Assembly: GCA_965279405.1 (NCBI GenBank)
Contig: OZ257157.1
Span: forward strand, 1,178,001-1,242,000
DNA: 64,000 bases
Origin: CBDDIP01 sp965279405
Lineage (GTDB): Bacteria; Actinomycetota; Acidimicrobiia; Acidimicrobiales; Ilumatobacteraceae
Direction of reading: 5' to 3'
Positions 35,225 through 44,286 of this stretch are shown one piece after another. The position numbers were made by a program, and so were the translations under genes. The notes under the pieces were generated by a model. It saw nothing but the letters and a program-made list of their open reading frames with translations, was not told the DNA's origin and made no database searches. Position 1 is the first letter of the stretch. Each line of letters begins with the position of its first letter.

Positions 35225-36586
35225 TCAGTCGGTGGCGATGAAGACGTTCTTCAGTTCGGTGTAGCCGTCGAGGACGGCCATGCTGTGTTCGCGGCCGAGG
35301 CCGCTCTGCTTGAAGCCGCCGAACGGGGTCGAGTACCGCACCGAGCTGTTCGAGTTGACGCTGATCGTGCCGGCCTCCATCGCACGAACGACGCGCAGCG
35401 CTCGCGAACCGTCGCCTGTCCACACCGAGCCGGAGAGGCCGAAGTCGCTGTCGTTGCAGATGCGGATGGCGTCCGCTTCGTCCTCGAACGGGATGACGAC
35501 GGCAACCGGGCCGAAGACCTCGTCGCGACAGATCGATGCGTTCGGATCGGACGGTGCAGCGATCATCACCGGGTGCCAGAAGCCGGGGCCACTCGGCGCA
35601 TCACCGGTGTAGACGGTGTCGAGCCCGTCGGTGAATCCGCGCACACGACCGAGGTGCTGCTCGGTGACGAGCGGCCCGAGCGCGGTGCCGTCGGCGAGTG
35701 GATCGCCCACGACGAAGCCGCGCGATGCGTCGACGAAGAGCTCCACGAAGCGGTCGTAGGCGCTGCGCTCGACGAGCACGCGACTGCGCGCACAGCAGTC
35801 CTGCCCGGTGTTGTCGAACACCGCTCCGGGCGCCGAGCCTGCGGCCTTCTCGAGGTCGGCATCCGCGAAGACGATGTTGGCGCTCTTGCCGCCGAGCTCC
35901 AGCGTCACTCGCTTCACCTGCTGCGCGCAGCCGGCCATGATCCGCTTGCCGACCGCGGTGCTGCCGGTGAACGCCACCTTGCGCACGTCGGGGTGCTCGA
36001 CGAACCGCCAGCCGACCTCGGCACCAGTGCCCACGACGACGTTCAGCACGCCCTCGGGGATGCCCGCCTCGAGCGCCAGCTCGCCGAGGCGCACGGTGGT
36101 GAGCGGCGTGATCTCCGCCGGCTTGATCACCGCCGTGTTCCCGGTGGCAAGCGCGGGCCCGATCTTCCACGACGCCATCAGCACGGGGAAGTTCCACGGT
36201 GTGATCAACCCGACGACACCGAGCGGCTCGTGGAAGGTGAGATCGACGCCGCCGGCCACCGGGATCGTCGAACCGGTGTGCTTGTCGATCGCCCCGGCGA
36301 AGTAGTGGATGACGTCGGCCGCTGCGTTGGCGCACCAGCGCGCCGAGCCGATCGGCATGCCCATGTTGCGCGTCTCGATCTGCGCCAGCTCCTCGGCGTG
36401 GGCGGCAATCGTGTCGGCGAAGCGGCGCATCAGCCGGGCGCGGTCGGCGGGGGCCGCGGCGCGCCACGCCGGCCCTGCGGCCTTCGCCTTGGCGATGGCT
36501 GCGTCGACCTCCTCCACGCCGGCGAGCGGTTGATCGGCGATGACGTCCCCGGTAGCCGGGTTGCGCAGGATGATCGATTCGGTCAC
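35225..36586 (-). CDS. Aldehyde dehydrogenase family protein
   Basis: A 453-residue NAD(P)-dependent aldehyde dehydrogenase. The general base is in LELGGKSANIVF, the catalytic cysteine is in FDNTGQDCCARSRV (about 268), and the cofactor region includes PWNFPVLMASWKIGPALATGN. The C-terminus carries NSNSSVRYSTPFGGFKQSGLGRE. It is slightly shorter than the usual 480-500. The neighbouring permease and PuuD-like hydrolases suggest oxidation of an aminoaldehyde (PuuC or betaine-aldehyde type), but sequence alone does not fix the substrate. It is divergent from the hydrolase pair. Confidence 0.92.
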   Translation of the reverse strand: MTESIILRNPATGDVIADQPLAGVEEVDAAIAKAKAAGPAWRAAAPADRARLMRRFADTIAAHAEELAQIETRNMGMPIGSARWCANAAADVIHYFAGAIDKHTGSTIPVAGGVDLTFHEPLGVVGLITPWNFPVLMASWKIGPALATGNTAVIKPAEITPLTTVRLGELALEAGIPEGVLNVVVGTGAEVGWRFVEHPDVRKVAFTGSTAVGKRIMAGCAQQVKRVTLELGGKSANIVFADADLEKAAGSAPGAVFDNTGQDCCARSRVLVERSAYDRFVELFVDASRGFVVGDPLADGTALGPLVTEQHLGRVRGFTDGLDTVYTGDAPSGPGFWHPVMIAAPSDPNASICRDEVFGPVAVVIPFEDEADAIRICNDSDFGLSGSVWTGDGSRALRVVRAMEAGTISVNSNSSVRYSTPFGGFKQSGLGREHSMAVLDGYTELKNVFIATD

Positions 36587-36657
36587 ACGGCGAGGGTACT
36601 GCCGCGGCAGAATCGTGCCATGACGTCACGTTCTGGTCATCGAGCCGTCGATCCGAC

Positions 36658-37377
36658 ATGAGCGAACCACCCCCGTTGATCGCCGTGTGCGCCCGCGTCC
36701 TCACGTTCTCGGACGAGGGCAAGCGTGATGCCTTCTCCAGCAGCCAGCCCTACAGCCGCGCCGTCGCCCGGGCCGGTGGCGTGCCCGTGCTGGTGCCGCC
36801 GATCCGTGAGCTGTGGAAGAACGCCGGCACGGTGCTCAAGCACTTCGACGGCGTGCTGCTGCCCGGCGGTGGCGACGTCGACCCGCGCCGCTACGGCCAG
36901 GAGCCCGACGAGGACACGCTGTACGGGATCGTCGAGGCGCACGACGAGCTCGACCTGGCGATCGTCAACGCGGCCATCGACCTCGACCTGCCGATGCTCG
37001 CCCTGTGCCGCGGGATGCAGGTGATGAACGTCGCGCTCGGCGGCTCGCTGCAGCAGGACATCGGCAACAACGACCACTGGATGCGCGAGCACACCGTCGA
37101 TCTCGTCGAGGGTTCGCTGATCGCCCAGACCGTCGGCACGACGCACCTCGAGCACTGCCACTCGGTGCACCACCAGGGCATCGATCGGCTCGCCGACGGG
37201 CTGGTGGCCACCGGGTGGTCCGAGGACGGCCAGCTCGAGGCGGTCGAGCGCCGCGGCAGCACGTGGGTGGTGGGCTTGCAGTGGCACCCCGAGGACACCG
37301 CCCCGCACAAGCCGCAGCAGCAGGCCGTGTACGACGAGCTCGTCCGCCGAGCGGCCGTGATGGCAGCCGTAGGCTGA
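36658..37377 (+). CDS. PuuD-like gamma-glutamyl hydrolase, tandem copy 1
   Basis: A 239-residue class I glutamine amidotransferase-like hydrolase (peptidase C26). GVLLPGGGDVDPRRYGQEP lies near residue 65, the nucleophile is LALCRGMQVMNVALGG (about 114-129), and the His-x-Glu dyad is in LQWHPEDT. PuuD hydrolyses gamma-glutamyl-GABA in the glutamylated putrescine pathway. The following gene is a paralogue starting 5 bp after this stop. The upstream divergent aldehyde dehydrogenase could supply the preceding oxidation step. Confidence 0.9.
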   Translation: MSEPPPLIAVCARVLTFSDEGKRDAFSSSQPYSRAVARAGGVPVLVPPIRELWKNAGTVLKHFDGVLLPGGGDVDPRRYGQEPDEDTLYGIVEAHDELDLAIVNAAIDLDLPMLALCRGMQVMNVALGGSLQQDIGNNDHWMREHTVDLVEGSLIAQTVGTTHLEHCHSVHHQGIDRLADGLVATGWSEDGQLEAVERRGSTWVVGLQWHPEDTAPHKPQQQAVYDELVRRAAVMAAVG

Positions 37378-37382
37378 TCGTC

Positions 37383-38072
37383 GTGAACCCGCTGGTGCTG
37401 ATCGTCGGTCGGTTGTCGCCCGAGGCGAAGGGCGTGCGCGGTGAGCCGTTCGCCGCCGGCCGCCGCTACTTCCAGTCCGTCGCCCGCGCCGGCGGCACGC
37501 CGTTGATGCTGCCGCCGATCACGTCACTCGTCGACGACATCGGTTCGTTGCTCACTCGTGTCGACGCGGTCGTGCTGCACGGTGGCGGCGACATCGACCC
37601 GCGCCGCTACGGCCAAGAGCCCACGGGCGACGGGCTCTACGGCATCGTGCCCGAACACGACGAGGTCGAGTTCGCCGTCGTGCGTGCCGCGCTCGATCAT
37701 GACGTCCCGATGTTGGCCATCTGCCGCGGGCTGCAGGTGCTCAACGTCGTCGCCGGCGGCACGCTCGTGCAGGACATCGGCACCGAGGCGCATTGGATGA
37801 CGTTCAACGAGGCGTCGCTCGACGCCGGGTCGCTGACGGCGAAGGCGATGGGCTCCGAGTCGCCCGGCCGCTGCCACTGCGTGCACCACCAATCGCTCGA
37901 TCGAATCGGCGACGGGCTGCAGGTGGTCGGGCGTTCTGCCGACGGCATCGTCCACGCGGTCGAGGACCCGACGCAGCGCTGGCTGGTCGGCGTGCAGTGG
38001 CACCCCGAGGACTCCGCCGACGTCGACCCCCAACAACAGGGCCTCTTCGACGACCTCATCCGCAACTGCTGA
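37383..38072 (+). CDS. PuuD-like gamma-glutamyl hydrolase, tandem copy 2
   Basis: A 229-residue paralogue of the preceding gene, from GTG at 37383. It shares VVLHGGGDIDPRRYGQEPTGDGLYGIV, nucleophile LAICRGLQVLNVVAGG and VQWHPEDS. The order of conserved blocks is the same throughout, so the pair arose by tandem duplication. Divergence is substantial, which suggests different substrates or a heteromer. The two genes are certainly co-transcribed (5-bp gap). Confidence 0.9.
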   Translation: MNPLVLIVGRLSPEAKGVRGEPFAAGRRYFQSVARAGGTPLMLPPITSLVDDIGSLLTRVDAVVLHGGGDIDPRRYGQEPTGDGLYGIVPEHDEVEFAVVRAALDHDVPMLAICRGLQVLNVVAGGTLVQDIGTEAHWMTFNEASLDAGSLTAKAMGSESPGRCHCVHHQSLDRIGDGLQVVGRSADGIVHAVEDPTQRWLVGVQWHPEDSADVDPQQQGLFDDLIRNC

Positions 38073-38108
38073 TCGTCGGGCTCGCTGCGCCCGCCTTCCA
38101 CCGGTGCC

Positions 38109-38127
38109 TTGGGCGCGAGATCGACGA
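38109..38127. repeat. Half-copy of the 39267 hairpin arm
   Basis: TTGGGCGCGAGATCGACGA matches the reverse complement of the right arm of the hairpin at 39267-39306 in 17 of 19 positions. It lies between the PuuD-like pair and DUF559 paralogue 2, so related terminator sequence bracketed that gene on both sides. Confidence 0.6.
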
Positions 38128-38159
38128 GCTGTCTTCCGCTCCACCCGGTTCGAGCAGCC

Positions 38160-38216
38160 GAGCTCGGGTGGGCGAGCTGGCGAGCGAGCACGGCAGGCGA
38201 GCGCAGCGAGCACCGG
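38160..38216. repeat. Dispersed intergenic repeat, copy D
   Basis: Inverted orientation relative to copies A and C. Reverse-complemented it reads GGTGCTCGCTGCGCTCGCCT, then TGCCGTGCTCGCTCGC, ending CACCCGAGCTC. It lies in the 242-bp gap before DUF559 paralogue 2, which otherwise holds only the half-hairpin at 38109 and small GC-rich hairpins near 38277-38310. Confidence 0.82.
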
Positions 38217-38314
38217 CATCGGCGGAACTCGTGTGATGGGTCGGTAGGTTCGGCGGTGACTTCCCCCGAGATGCTGCTGCTCGCACTGCGAGCTCCTCCT
38301 CGCGAGGTGACGTC

Positions 38315-39262
38315 ATGTCCCGTTCCCCGAGTGCCGCGCTCGATGCCTGGTTGGCATCGCACCACGGCGTCGTGTCCCAGTCGATCATCGAACGCATCGG
38401 CGTTCCAGCGTCCTCCGTTCGCTCTCGGATGCAGCGAGGCAGCTTCATCCCGATCTTCCCGGGCGTGTGGCGGTCCGCCCAACACCCGTCATCGCGGCTC
38501 GCCACGATGACAGCGATCTGCCTCCGCAACGACAACGCGTCGATCGCCTTCACGACCGCCGGTGAGATGTCCGGCCTGCGTCGGATGCGCATCGATCGCA
38601 ACATCCACGTGCTGGTGCCGCACGGGGTCAGTCCGGAGCTCCCTGGCGTCGTCGTGCACCGCTGCCGGCAGATCGATGCGATCGACCTCGGTCGGCGACG
38701 GTCCGACGGCATTCGGCTGACCTCCGTGCCGCGCACCATCCTCGACGCGTGCAGTCTGATCGGCGTGCGCAGGACGGAGAGCGTGATCGAGCAGGTCCTC
38801 GCCGATCGCATGTGCTCGTTCGACGATCTGCTGGAGACCGCGCACCGGCTCTACCACCCCCGCCGGCCGGGGTCGACGACGTTTCGCGAGGTCCTGCTGC
38901 GCCGGCCGCAGTGGCGCGGCGCAGCGCGTTCAGACCTGGAGAAGCGGATGTTCGATGCGATTGCTCGAGCCGGCCTGCCGATGCCAGCGGTCAACCACCC
39001 GGTCGCGCTGACGTCCGAACATCGCGTCGTCTTCGACCTCTGCTGGGCCGACTTCGGACTCGCGCTCGAGGTCGATCACCCGTTCTGGCACGACGGCAGC
39101 GAGGAGGTCCGCAAGGACAAGCGCCGTGATCGCAAGGCGGCGATCGACGGCTGGCTCACCGTCCGAGTCACCGAGGCCGACATCGACTTCTCACTCGCCG
39201 AGTCGGTCGCCGACCTCGGTGGCGTCCTGCGCTCCCGCGGCTGGCTCGGGGTCGCTGCCTAG
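38315..39262 (+). CDS. AbiEi-like wHTH plus DUF559 nuclease-like protein, paralogue 2
   Basis: A 315-residue protein from ATG at 38315. The N-terminal winged-helix region includes HHGVVSQSIIERIGVPASSV and then SFIPIFPGVWR. The C-terminal DUF559 region has VVFDLCWADFGLALEVDHPFWH, with the acidic D...ExD core retained, and KAAIDGWLTVRVTEADID. The architecture matches paralogues 1 and 3, but sequence identity is low. It lies between two convergent genes (PuuD-like copy 2 and nuoN of locus 2) and is followed by a strong hairpin. No toxin partner or restriction genes are adjacent; the biological role is unknown. Confidence 0.82.
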   Translation: MSRSPSAALDAWLASHHGVVSQSIIERIGVPASSVRSRMQRGSFIPIFPGVWRSAQHPSSRLATMTAICLRNDNASIAFTTAGEMSGLRRMRIDRNIHVLVPHGVSPELPGVVVHRCRQIDAIDLGRRRSDGIRLTSVPRTILDACSLIGVRRTESVIEQVLADRMCSFDDLLETAHRLYHPRRPGSTTFREVLLRRPQWRGAARSDLEKRMFDAIARAGLPMPAVNHPVALTSEHRVVFDLCWADFGLALEVDHPFWHDGSEEVRKDKRRDRKAAIDGWLTVRVTEADIDFSLAESVADLGGVLRSRGWLGVAA

Positions 39263-39266
39263 GTCA

Positions 39267-39306
39267 TGGGCGCGGAACTGACGACGTATCGTCGGTTTCG
39301 CGCCCA
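39267..39306. terminator. 40-bp hairpin between convergent genes
   Basis: TGGGCGCGGAACTGACGA at the left and TCGTCGGTTTCGCGCCCA at the right pair along 18 positions, with two G-T wobbles, around CGTA. It sits in the 48 bp between the ends of DUF559 paralogue 2 and nuoN of locus 2, and probably terminates both. Confidence 0.8.
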
Positions 39307-39310
39307 AGCC

Positions 39311-40831
39311 CTAGAGATTCGTGGCGGCCTTGGCGGCGTCGATGAGCCAGCCGGGGAAGAAGCCGATCACCAACGTGAAGCCGACGGCGAGGGCAACGGC
39401 CAGGCCGGTGGTGAACGGCACGCGCACGGCTTCGCGGGCGTCGTCGCCGCTCTCTGGCTCGGCCACCCACATGCTGATCATGATCCGCAGGTAGAGGAAG
39501 GCGGCGATCACGGAGGCGACCATGGCGATGATCGCGATGGCGTAGCTGTGCACGTCCACCGCAGCCTGGATGACACCGAACTTGGCGATGAAGCCACTGG
39601 TCAGCGGCACGCCGGCCTGGGCCAGCAGCAGCACGGTCATCCCCAGCGCGAGGAGCGGCTTGTCGCGTCCCAAGCCGCGGAACCCGGCGAGGTCGGTCTG
39701 GCCGTCGCCGGTTCGTCCGACGAGGGTGATCACCGCGAACGTGCCCGTGACGAGCACCGCGTAGAGCATCAGGTACAGCAACGTCGCGCCCGCACCGTCG
39801 TTGGGGCCGCCGACCCCGGCGGTGTGCGCTGCGGCCTCGACGCCGACCAGCACGAACCCAGCGTGGCTGACCGACGAGAACGCCAACATGCGCTTGACGT
39901 TCGTCTGCACGACGGCCATCAGCGAGCCGCCCACCAACGTCAGCACGGCGAGCACCCAGATCACCGGGCGGTAGTCGTCGCTCCAGTGCGGCAGGGCGAA
40001 GAGCAGCACGCGCAGCATCGCCGCGAACGCGGCCACCTTGCCGGCAGAGGCGAGGAACGCGGTGACAGGTGTGGGAGCACCCTGGTACACGTCCGGCGTC
40101 CAGAAGTGGAAGGGCACCGCGGCCACCTTGAAGGCGAGACCGACCAGCAGCAGCGCCACGCCGGCGAGCATCATCGCATCGCTGCGGCCGAGCGGGCTGG
40201 TGGTGTTGAAGTTCTCGACGATCTTGGTGAAGTTCGTCGAGCCCGCCGAGCCGTACACGAGCGCCACGCCGTAGAGGAAGAACGCCGACGAGAAGCCACC
40301 GAGCACGAAGTACTTGATGCCGCTCTCCTGGCTCTCGATGCGCTTGCGATGGCTGGCGGCCATCACGTAGAACGCGATCGACAGGATCTCCAGGCCGAGG
40401 AACAGCACGATGAGGTCGTTGGCCGCACCCATGACGATGCCGCCGATGACGGCCAGCATCGCCAGCGCGTACAGCTCCGGGCCGTCGAGGTCTTCACGGC
40501 GCAGGTAGTCGTTGAGCACCAGCGACACCATGAACAGGGCGACGCACAACGTGATCGTGATCCACATCGTGAACCGGTCGAAGCGGAACGCGTCGTTGAC
40601 GAGCAGCCGCGGGCCATCGTCGGTGATGTCGTCCCAGAGGAAGAACGACAGGATCGCACCGGCCAGCGCGGTCGATGCGGTGAAGCCGGCGTACAGACCC
40701 TTCGGCCATGGCGGGGTCAACGCGGCGAGGACGAGCAGCACCATGGCCGCACCCAGCAGGACGAGCAACGGGCTGAGTGCGTACCAGTCGATCGACGGGC
40801 CGACGAGCGTCTCGGCGAGCACGGCGGTCAT
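39311..40831 (-). CDS. nuoN: Complex I subunit NuoN (locus 2)
   Basis: A 506-residue antiporter-like subunit, the last gene of the 14-gene nuo locus. Typical segments are LFLGLEILSIAFYVMAASHRKR (Glu and Lys of the proton path), FHFWTPDVYQGAPTPVTAFLAS and KRMLAFSSVSHAGFVLVGVE. It overlaps nuoM by 4 bp (ATGA). Its 3' end faces DUF559 paralogue 2 across a hairpin. Confidence 0.95.
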   Translation of the reverse strand: MTAVLAETLVGPSIDWYALSPLLVLLGAAMVLLVLAALTPPWPKGLYAGFTASTALAGAILSFFLWDDITDDGPRLLVNDAFRFDRFTMWITITLCVALFMVSLVLNDYLRREDLDGPELYALAMLAVIGGIVMGAANDLIVLFLGLEILSIAFYVMAASHRKRIESQESGIKYFVLGGFSSAFFLYGVALVYGSAGSTNFTKIVENFNTTSPLGRSDAMMLAGVALLLVGLAFKVAAVPFHFWTPDVYQGAPTPVTAFLASAGKVAAFAAMLRVLLFALPHWSDDYRPVIWVLAVLTLVGGSLMAVVQTNVKRMLAFSSVSHAGFVLVGVEAAAHTAGVGGPNDGAGATLLYLMLYAVLVTGTFAVITLVGRTGDGQTDLAGFRGLGRDKPLLALGMTVLLLAQAGVPLTSGFIAKFGVIQAAVDVHSYAIAIIAMVASVIAAFLYLRIMISMWVAEPESGDDAREAVRVPFTTGLAVALAVGFTLVIGFFPGWLIDAAKAATNL

Positions 40832-42381
40832 CCGCCCTCACCCGCCTCGTGTTCGGGCTCGGCCGGAGCCGGGGCGGCCGGCTGCGGATCCTCGTAGCCG
40901 GTCTTCTCGGTGACGTGGGCGATGAGCGCCTTCACACTGGGCTCCATGCGGTCGATCATCGGCTTCGGGTAGACGCCGACGAAGACGATGGCGGCGATGA
41001 AGGGCAGCAGCAGTGCGCCCTCCTTCCACTTCAGCTCGGCGAAGGACTTGTTGTCCTCGTCGGGCTCGCCGTGGAACACGCGCTGGTAGGCCCACAGCAG
41101 GTACAGCGCAGCGAGGATGACGCCGGTCGCGGCGACCACCGTGTACCAGCGGGCAGTGAGGAACGAGCCGATGAGCACGAGGTACTCGCCGACGAAGCCG
41201 TTGAGACCGGGCACGCCGATCGACGACAGCATCACGACCATGAACGCCGCGGCGAACACGGGCGCCACCTTCTGGATGCCCTTGAGCTCGTCGATCTGGC
41301 GCGTGTGGCGACGGTCGGAGATCATCCCGACCATCAAGAACAGCGCGCCGGTGGACACGCCGTGGTTGACCATCTGCAGCACGCCACCGTTGATGCTCTG
41401 CGTCGTCATCGCGAACGTGCCGAGCACGATGAAGCCGAGGTGGGCCACCGACGAGTAGGCCACCAACCGCTTGAGGTCCTTCTGCATCGTCGCCGCGATG
41501 GCGCCGTAGACGATGCCGATCACGGCCAGTGTGAGGAACAGCGGACGGGCCCAGCGGGCGGCTTCCGGGTAGAGGAACACGCCGAAGCGCAGCAGGCCGT
41601 ACGTGCCGAGCTTGAGCATCACCGCGGCCAGGATCACCGAGCCACCGGTGGGCGCTTGGGTGTGTGCGTCGGGCAGCCACGTGTGCAGCGGGAACAGCGG
41701 CACCTTGACGGCGAACGCAACCGCGACGGCGAAGAACAGCCATCGCCCGGTGCTGGCCGCGAAGTTGGCCTTCTCGGTGAGCTCGATGAGGTCGAAGGTG
41801 ATGTGCCCGACACCGTTGTTCTTCGCCAGGAACGCGGTGGCGATGATGCCGACGAGCATGAACGCCGAGCCGACCATCGTGTAGAGGAAGAACTTCGTGG
41901 CTGCGTAGATGCGGTTGTCGTAGCCCCACCCGCCGATGAGGAAGTACATCGGCACGAGCACGATCTCGAAGAAGACGAAGAACAGGAACAGGTCGAGGCT
42001 GATGAAGCTGCCCATGACGCCGGCTTCGAGCAGCAGCATCCACGACAGGTAGCGCTTGTGGTCGTGGTGCGGGTCGACGCCGGCGATCACCAGCGGGAAC
42101 AGCACGCCGGTGAGCACGACGAGGAACAGCGAGATGCCATCGATGCCGAGGTGCCACGAGATGCCCCACGGCTTGATCCAGATGTGCTTGCTGACGAACT
42201 GGAAGCCGGCTTCCTTCGTGTGGAACTCGGTCAGCAGCCAGATCGACATGCCGGCGGTGAGCACGCTGCTGAGCAGCGCGACGAGCTTGACCCACTCGGG
42301 ACGGCGGTTGGAGAGCACGGCGACGGCGAGCGAGCCGATGGCCGGCGCGAGCACGATGGCGGTGAGGATCGGGAACTCCAT
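40828..42381 (-). CDS. nuoM: Complex I subunit NuoM (locus 2)
   Basis: A 517-residue antiporter-like subunit from ATG at 42381, overlapping the nuoL stop by 1 bp. Conserved: LFFVFFEIVLVPMYFLIGGWG, LFPLHTWLPDAHTQAPTGGSVILA and KRLVAYSSVAHLGFIVLG. It lacks the His-rich C-terminal loop of the locus 1 copy, ending instead in PQPAAPAPAEPEHEAGEGG. Confidence 0.95.
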   Translation of the reverse strand: MEFPILTAIVLAPAIGSLAVAVLSNRRPEWVKLVALLSSVLTAGMSIWLLTEFHTKEAGFQFVSKHIWIKPWGISWHLGIDGISLFLVVLTGVLFPLVIAGVDPHHDHKRYLSWMLLLEAGVMGSFISLDLFLFFVFFEIVLVPMYFLIGGWGYDNRIYAATKFFLYTMVGSAFMLVGIIATAFLAKNNGVGHITFDLIELTEKANFAASTGRWLFFAVAVAFAVKVPLFPLHTWLPDAHTQAPTGGSVILAAVMLKLGTYGLLRFGVFLYPEAARWARPLFLTLAVIGIVYGAIAATMQKDLKRLVAYSSVAHLGFIVLGTFAMTTQSINGGVLQMVNHGVSTGALFLMVGMISDRRHTRQIDELKGIQKVAPVFAAAFMVVMLSSIGVPGLNGFVGEYLVLIGSFLTARWYTVVAATGVILAALYLLWAYQRVFHGEPDEDNKSFAELKWKEGALLLPFIAAIVFVGVYPKPMIDRMEPSVKALIAHVTEKTGYEDPQPAAPAPAEPEHEAGEGG

Positions 42382-44282
42382 CAGAGGCCCCCTCGAACGA
42401 TGACGAACCAGCCGAGGAGCAAGACGACGCCCACGCCGATCGCCGCCGCGTAGTTGCGCACGTTGCCGGTCTGCGCCTTGCGCGCTTCGTTGGCCGTGCC
42501 GCGCACGAGCTTGCCGGCGCCGTTGACCGCGCCGTCGACGACCGTGGCGTCGAACCAGGCGACGTCGTCGAACAGCGCCTTGCCCGGCCCGCCCATGAAC
42601 GAGGAGACGGCCTTGTCGTAGTACCAACCCTCGGCGAGGATCGTCGGCTCGACGGCCTTGATCTTCTGCTTCCAGTACACCGCCAGCGACAGGGCGATGC
42701 CCGCAGCGGCGACAGCGATCGCGACACCCATCAGCACCCACTTCGTCGTGTGCTCGACGCCGGACGGCAGCACGCGCTCGGCGCGCTCGACCACCGGCTC
42801 GAGCCAGCGCCCCAGTCGCTGTCCAGCGTGGTTCGGCAGCTGGATGATCCCGGCGAGCAACGCGCCGACCGCCAGCACCACCAGCGGGATGAGCATGATC
42901 TTCGGGCTCTCGTGCGGCGTCATGTCGCCGTGCGCGCCGTGCTCCTCGTGGGCGTCGTGCCAGCGGGCCTTGCCGAAGAAGACCATCATCACCTGACGGG
43001 TCATGTAGTACGCGGTCAGCAGCGCCGTGACGAGACCGACCACGTAGAGCACGGGGCTCTTGTCATAGGCGAACAGCAGGATCTCGTCCTTGCTGAAGAA
43101 GCCGGAGAACGGGGGGACACCGGCGATGGCCAGCCAGCCGATGATGAACGTGATCGCCGTGATCGGCATCAGCTTGCGCAGCGCGCCCATCTTCCGCATG
43201 TCCTGGTTGTCGTGCACGCCGTGGATGACGGACCCGGAACCGAGGAACAGCAGCGCCTTGAAGAAGGCGTGGGTGATCATGTGGAAGATCGCCGCGACGT
43301 ACGCACCCGAGCCGACGGCCAGGAACATGTACCCGAGCTGACTGACGGTGGAGTACGCCAGCACCTTCTTGATGTCGTTCTGGGCGACGGCGATCGTTGC
43401 AGCGAACAGTGCGGTGGCGACGCCGACGATGGCGATCACCCACGTCACCACGTCGTACGACTGCACGATGATCGGGCCCATGCGCGTCATCAGGAACACG
43501 CCGGCGGTGACCATCGTCGCCGCGTGGATCAGCGCCGACACCGGAGTGGGGCCTTCCATCGCGTCGGGCAGCCAGATGTACAGCGGCAGCTGCGCGCTCT
43601 TGCCGCAGGCGCCCACGAAGGCAAACAGGGCGATGGCGGTTGCCGTCGACTTCGTGTCGATGTGCGACTCGGCGATCGCCGAGTAGTCCAGCGAGCCGAG
43701 CGCCTGGAAGGTGAAGAACATGGCCACCATGAAGCCCCAGTCACCGACTCGGTTGGTGACGAAGGCCTTCTTGCCGGCGGTGGCCGCCGAGGGCCGCTCG
43801 TGCCAGAAGCTGATGAGGAAGTAGCTGCAGGTGCCGACGCCCTCCCAGCCGAGGAAGGTGACGAGCAGGTTCGACCCGAGCACCAGCATCAGCATGCTGA
43901 AGGCGAACAGGTTGAGGTAGAGGAAGAACTTGCTGAACCGCGGATCGCCGTGCATGTAGCCGACGGCGTAGAGGTGGATCAGCGAGCCGATGCCCGTGAC
44001 GAACAGGCACATGGTGATGCTCAGGGGGTCGGCCAGGAAGGCCAGATCGACCTTGAGGGAACCGACGGGCAACCACGAGAACAGCGTCACGACGTGGTGG
44101 CGCTCCTCGGCCGTTTTCGACAGCAGGTCGAAGAACACGCCGACCGTGACCGCGAACGCGCCCGCGCACATCAGCGTGGCGAGGTAGCCGGCGCGCGGCT
44201 CACCGAGCTTGCGCCCGAACAGCAGGATCAGCAGGAACCCGGCCAGGGGCAGGGCAGGGATCAGCCAGACGACGTCGAGCAT
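42381..44282 (-). CDS. nuoL: Complex I subunit NuoL (locus 2)
   Basis: A 633-residue antiporter-like subunit of normal size. It has GWEGVGTCSYFLISFWHERPSAATAGKKA, LYIWLPDAMEGPTPVSALIHAATMV and a long C-terminal lateral helix. A modest His cluster (WHDAHEEHGAHGD, about 437-450) sits where locus 1 has its large His-rich insert. The gene follows nuoK by 4 bp. Confidence 0.95.
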   Translation of the reverse strand: MLDVVWLIPALPLAGFLLILLFGRKLGEPRAGYLATLMCAGAFAVTVGVFFDLLSKTAEERHHVVTLFSWLPVGSLKVDLAFLADPLSITMCLFVTGIGSLIHLYAVGYMHGDPRFSKFFLYLNLFAFSMLMLVLGSNLLVTFLGWEGVGTCSYFLISFWHERPSAATAGKKAFVTNRVGDWGFMVAMFFTFQALGSLDYSAIAESHIDTKSTATAIALFAFVGACGKSAQLPLYIWLPDAMEGPTPVSALIHAATMVTAGVFLMTRMGPIIVQSYDVVTWVIAIVGVATALFAATIAVAQNDIKKVLAYSTVSQLGYMFLAVGSGAYVAAIFHMITHAFFKALLFLGSGSVIHGVHDNQDMRKMGALRKLMPITAITFIIGWLAIAGVPPFSGFFSKDEILLFAYDKSPVLYVVGLVTALLTAYYMTRQVMMVFFGKARWHDAHEEHGAHGDMTPHESPKIMLIPLVVLAVGALLAGIIQLPNHAGQRLGRWLEPVVERAERVLPSGVEHTTKWVLMGVAIAVAAAGIALSLAVYWKQKIKAVEPTILAEGWYYDKAVSSFMGGPGKALFDDVAWFDATVVDGAVNGAGKLVRGTANEARKAQTGNVRNYAAAIGVGVVLLLGWFVIVRGGL

Positions 44283-44286
44283 CAGA

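Noticed and set aside
27433..38216. Composite transposon between inverted repeat copies C and D
   Set aside because: No transposase, no target duplications at the outer ends, and the enclosed genes have the same codon use as neighbours; kept only as a minor remark.
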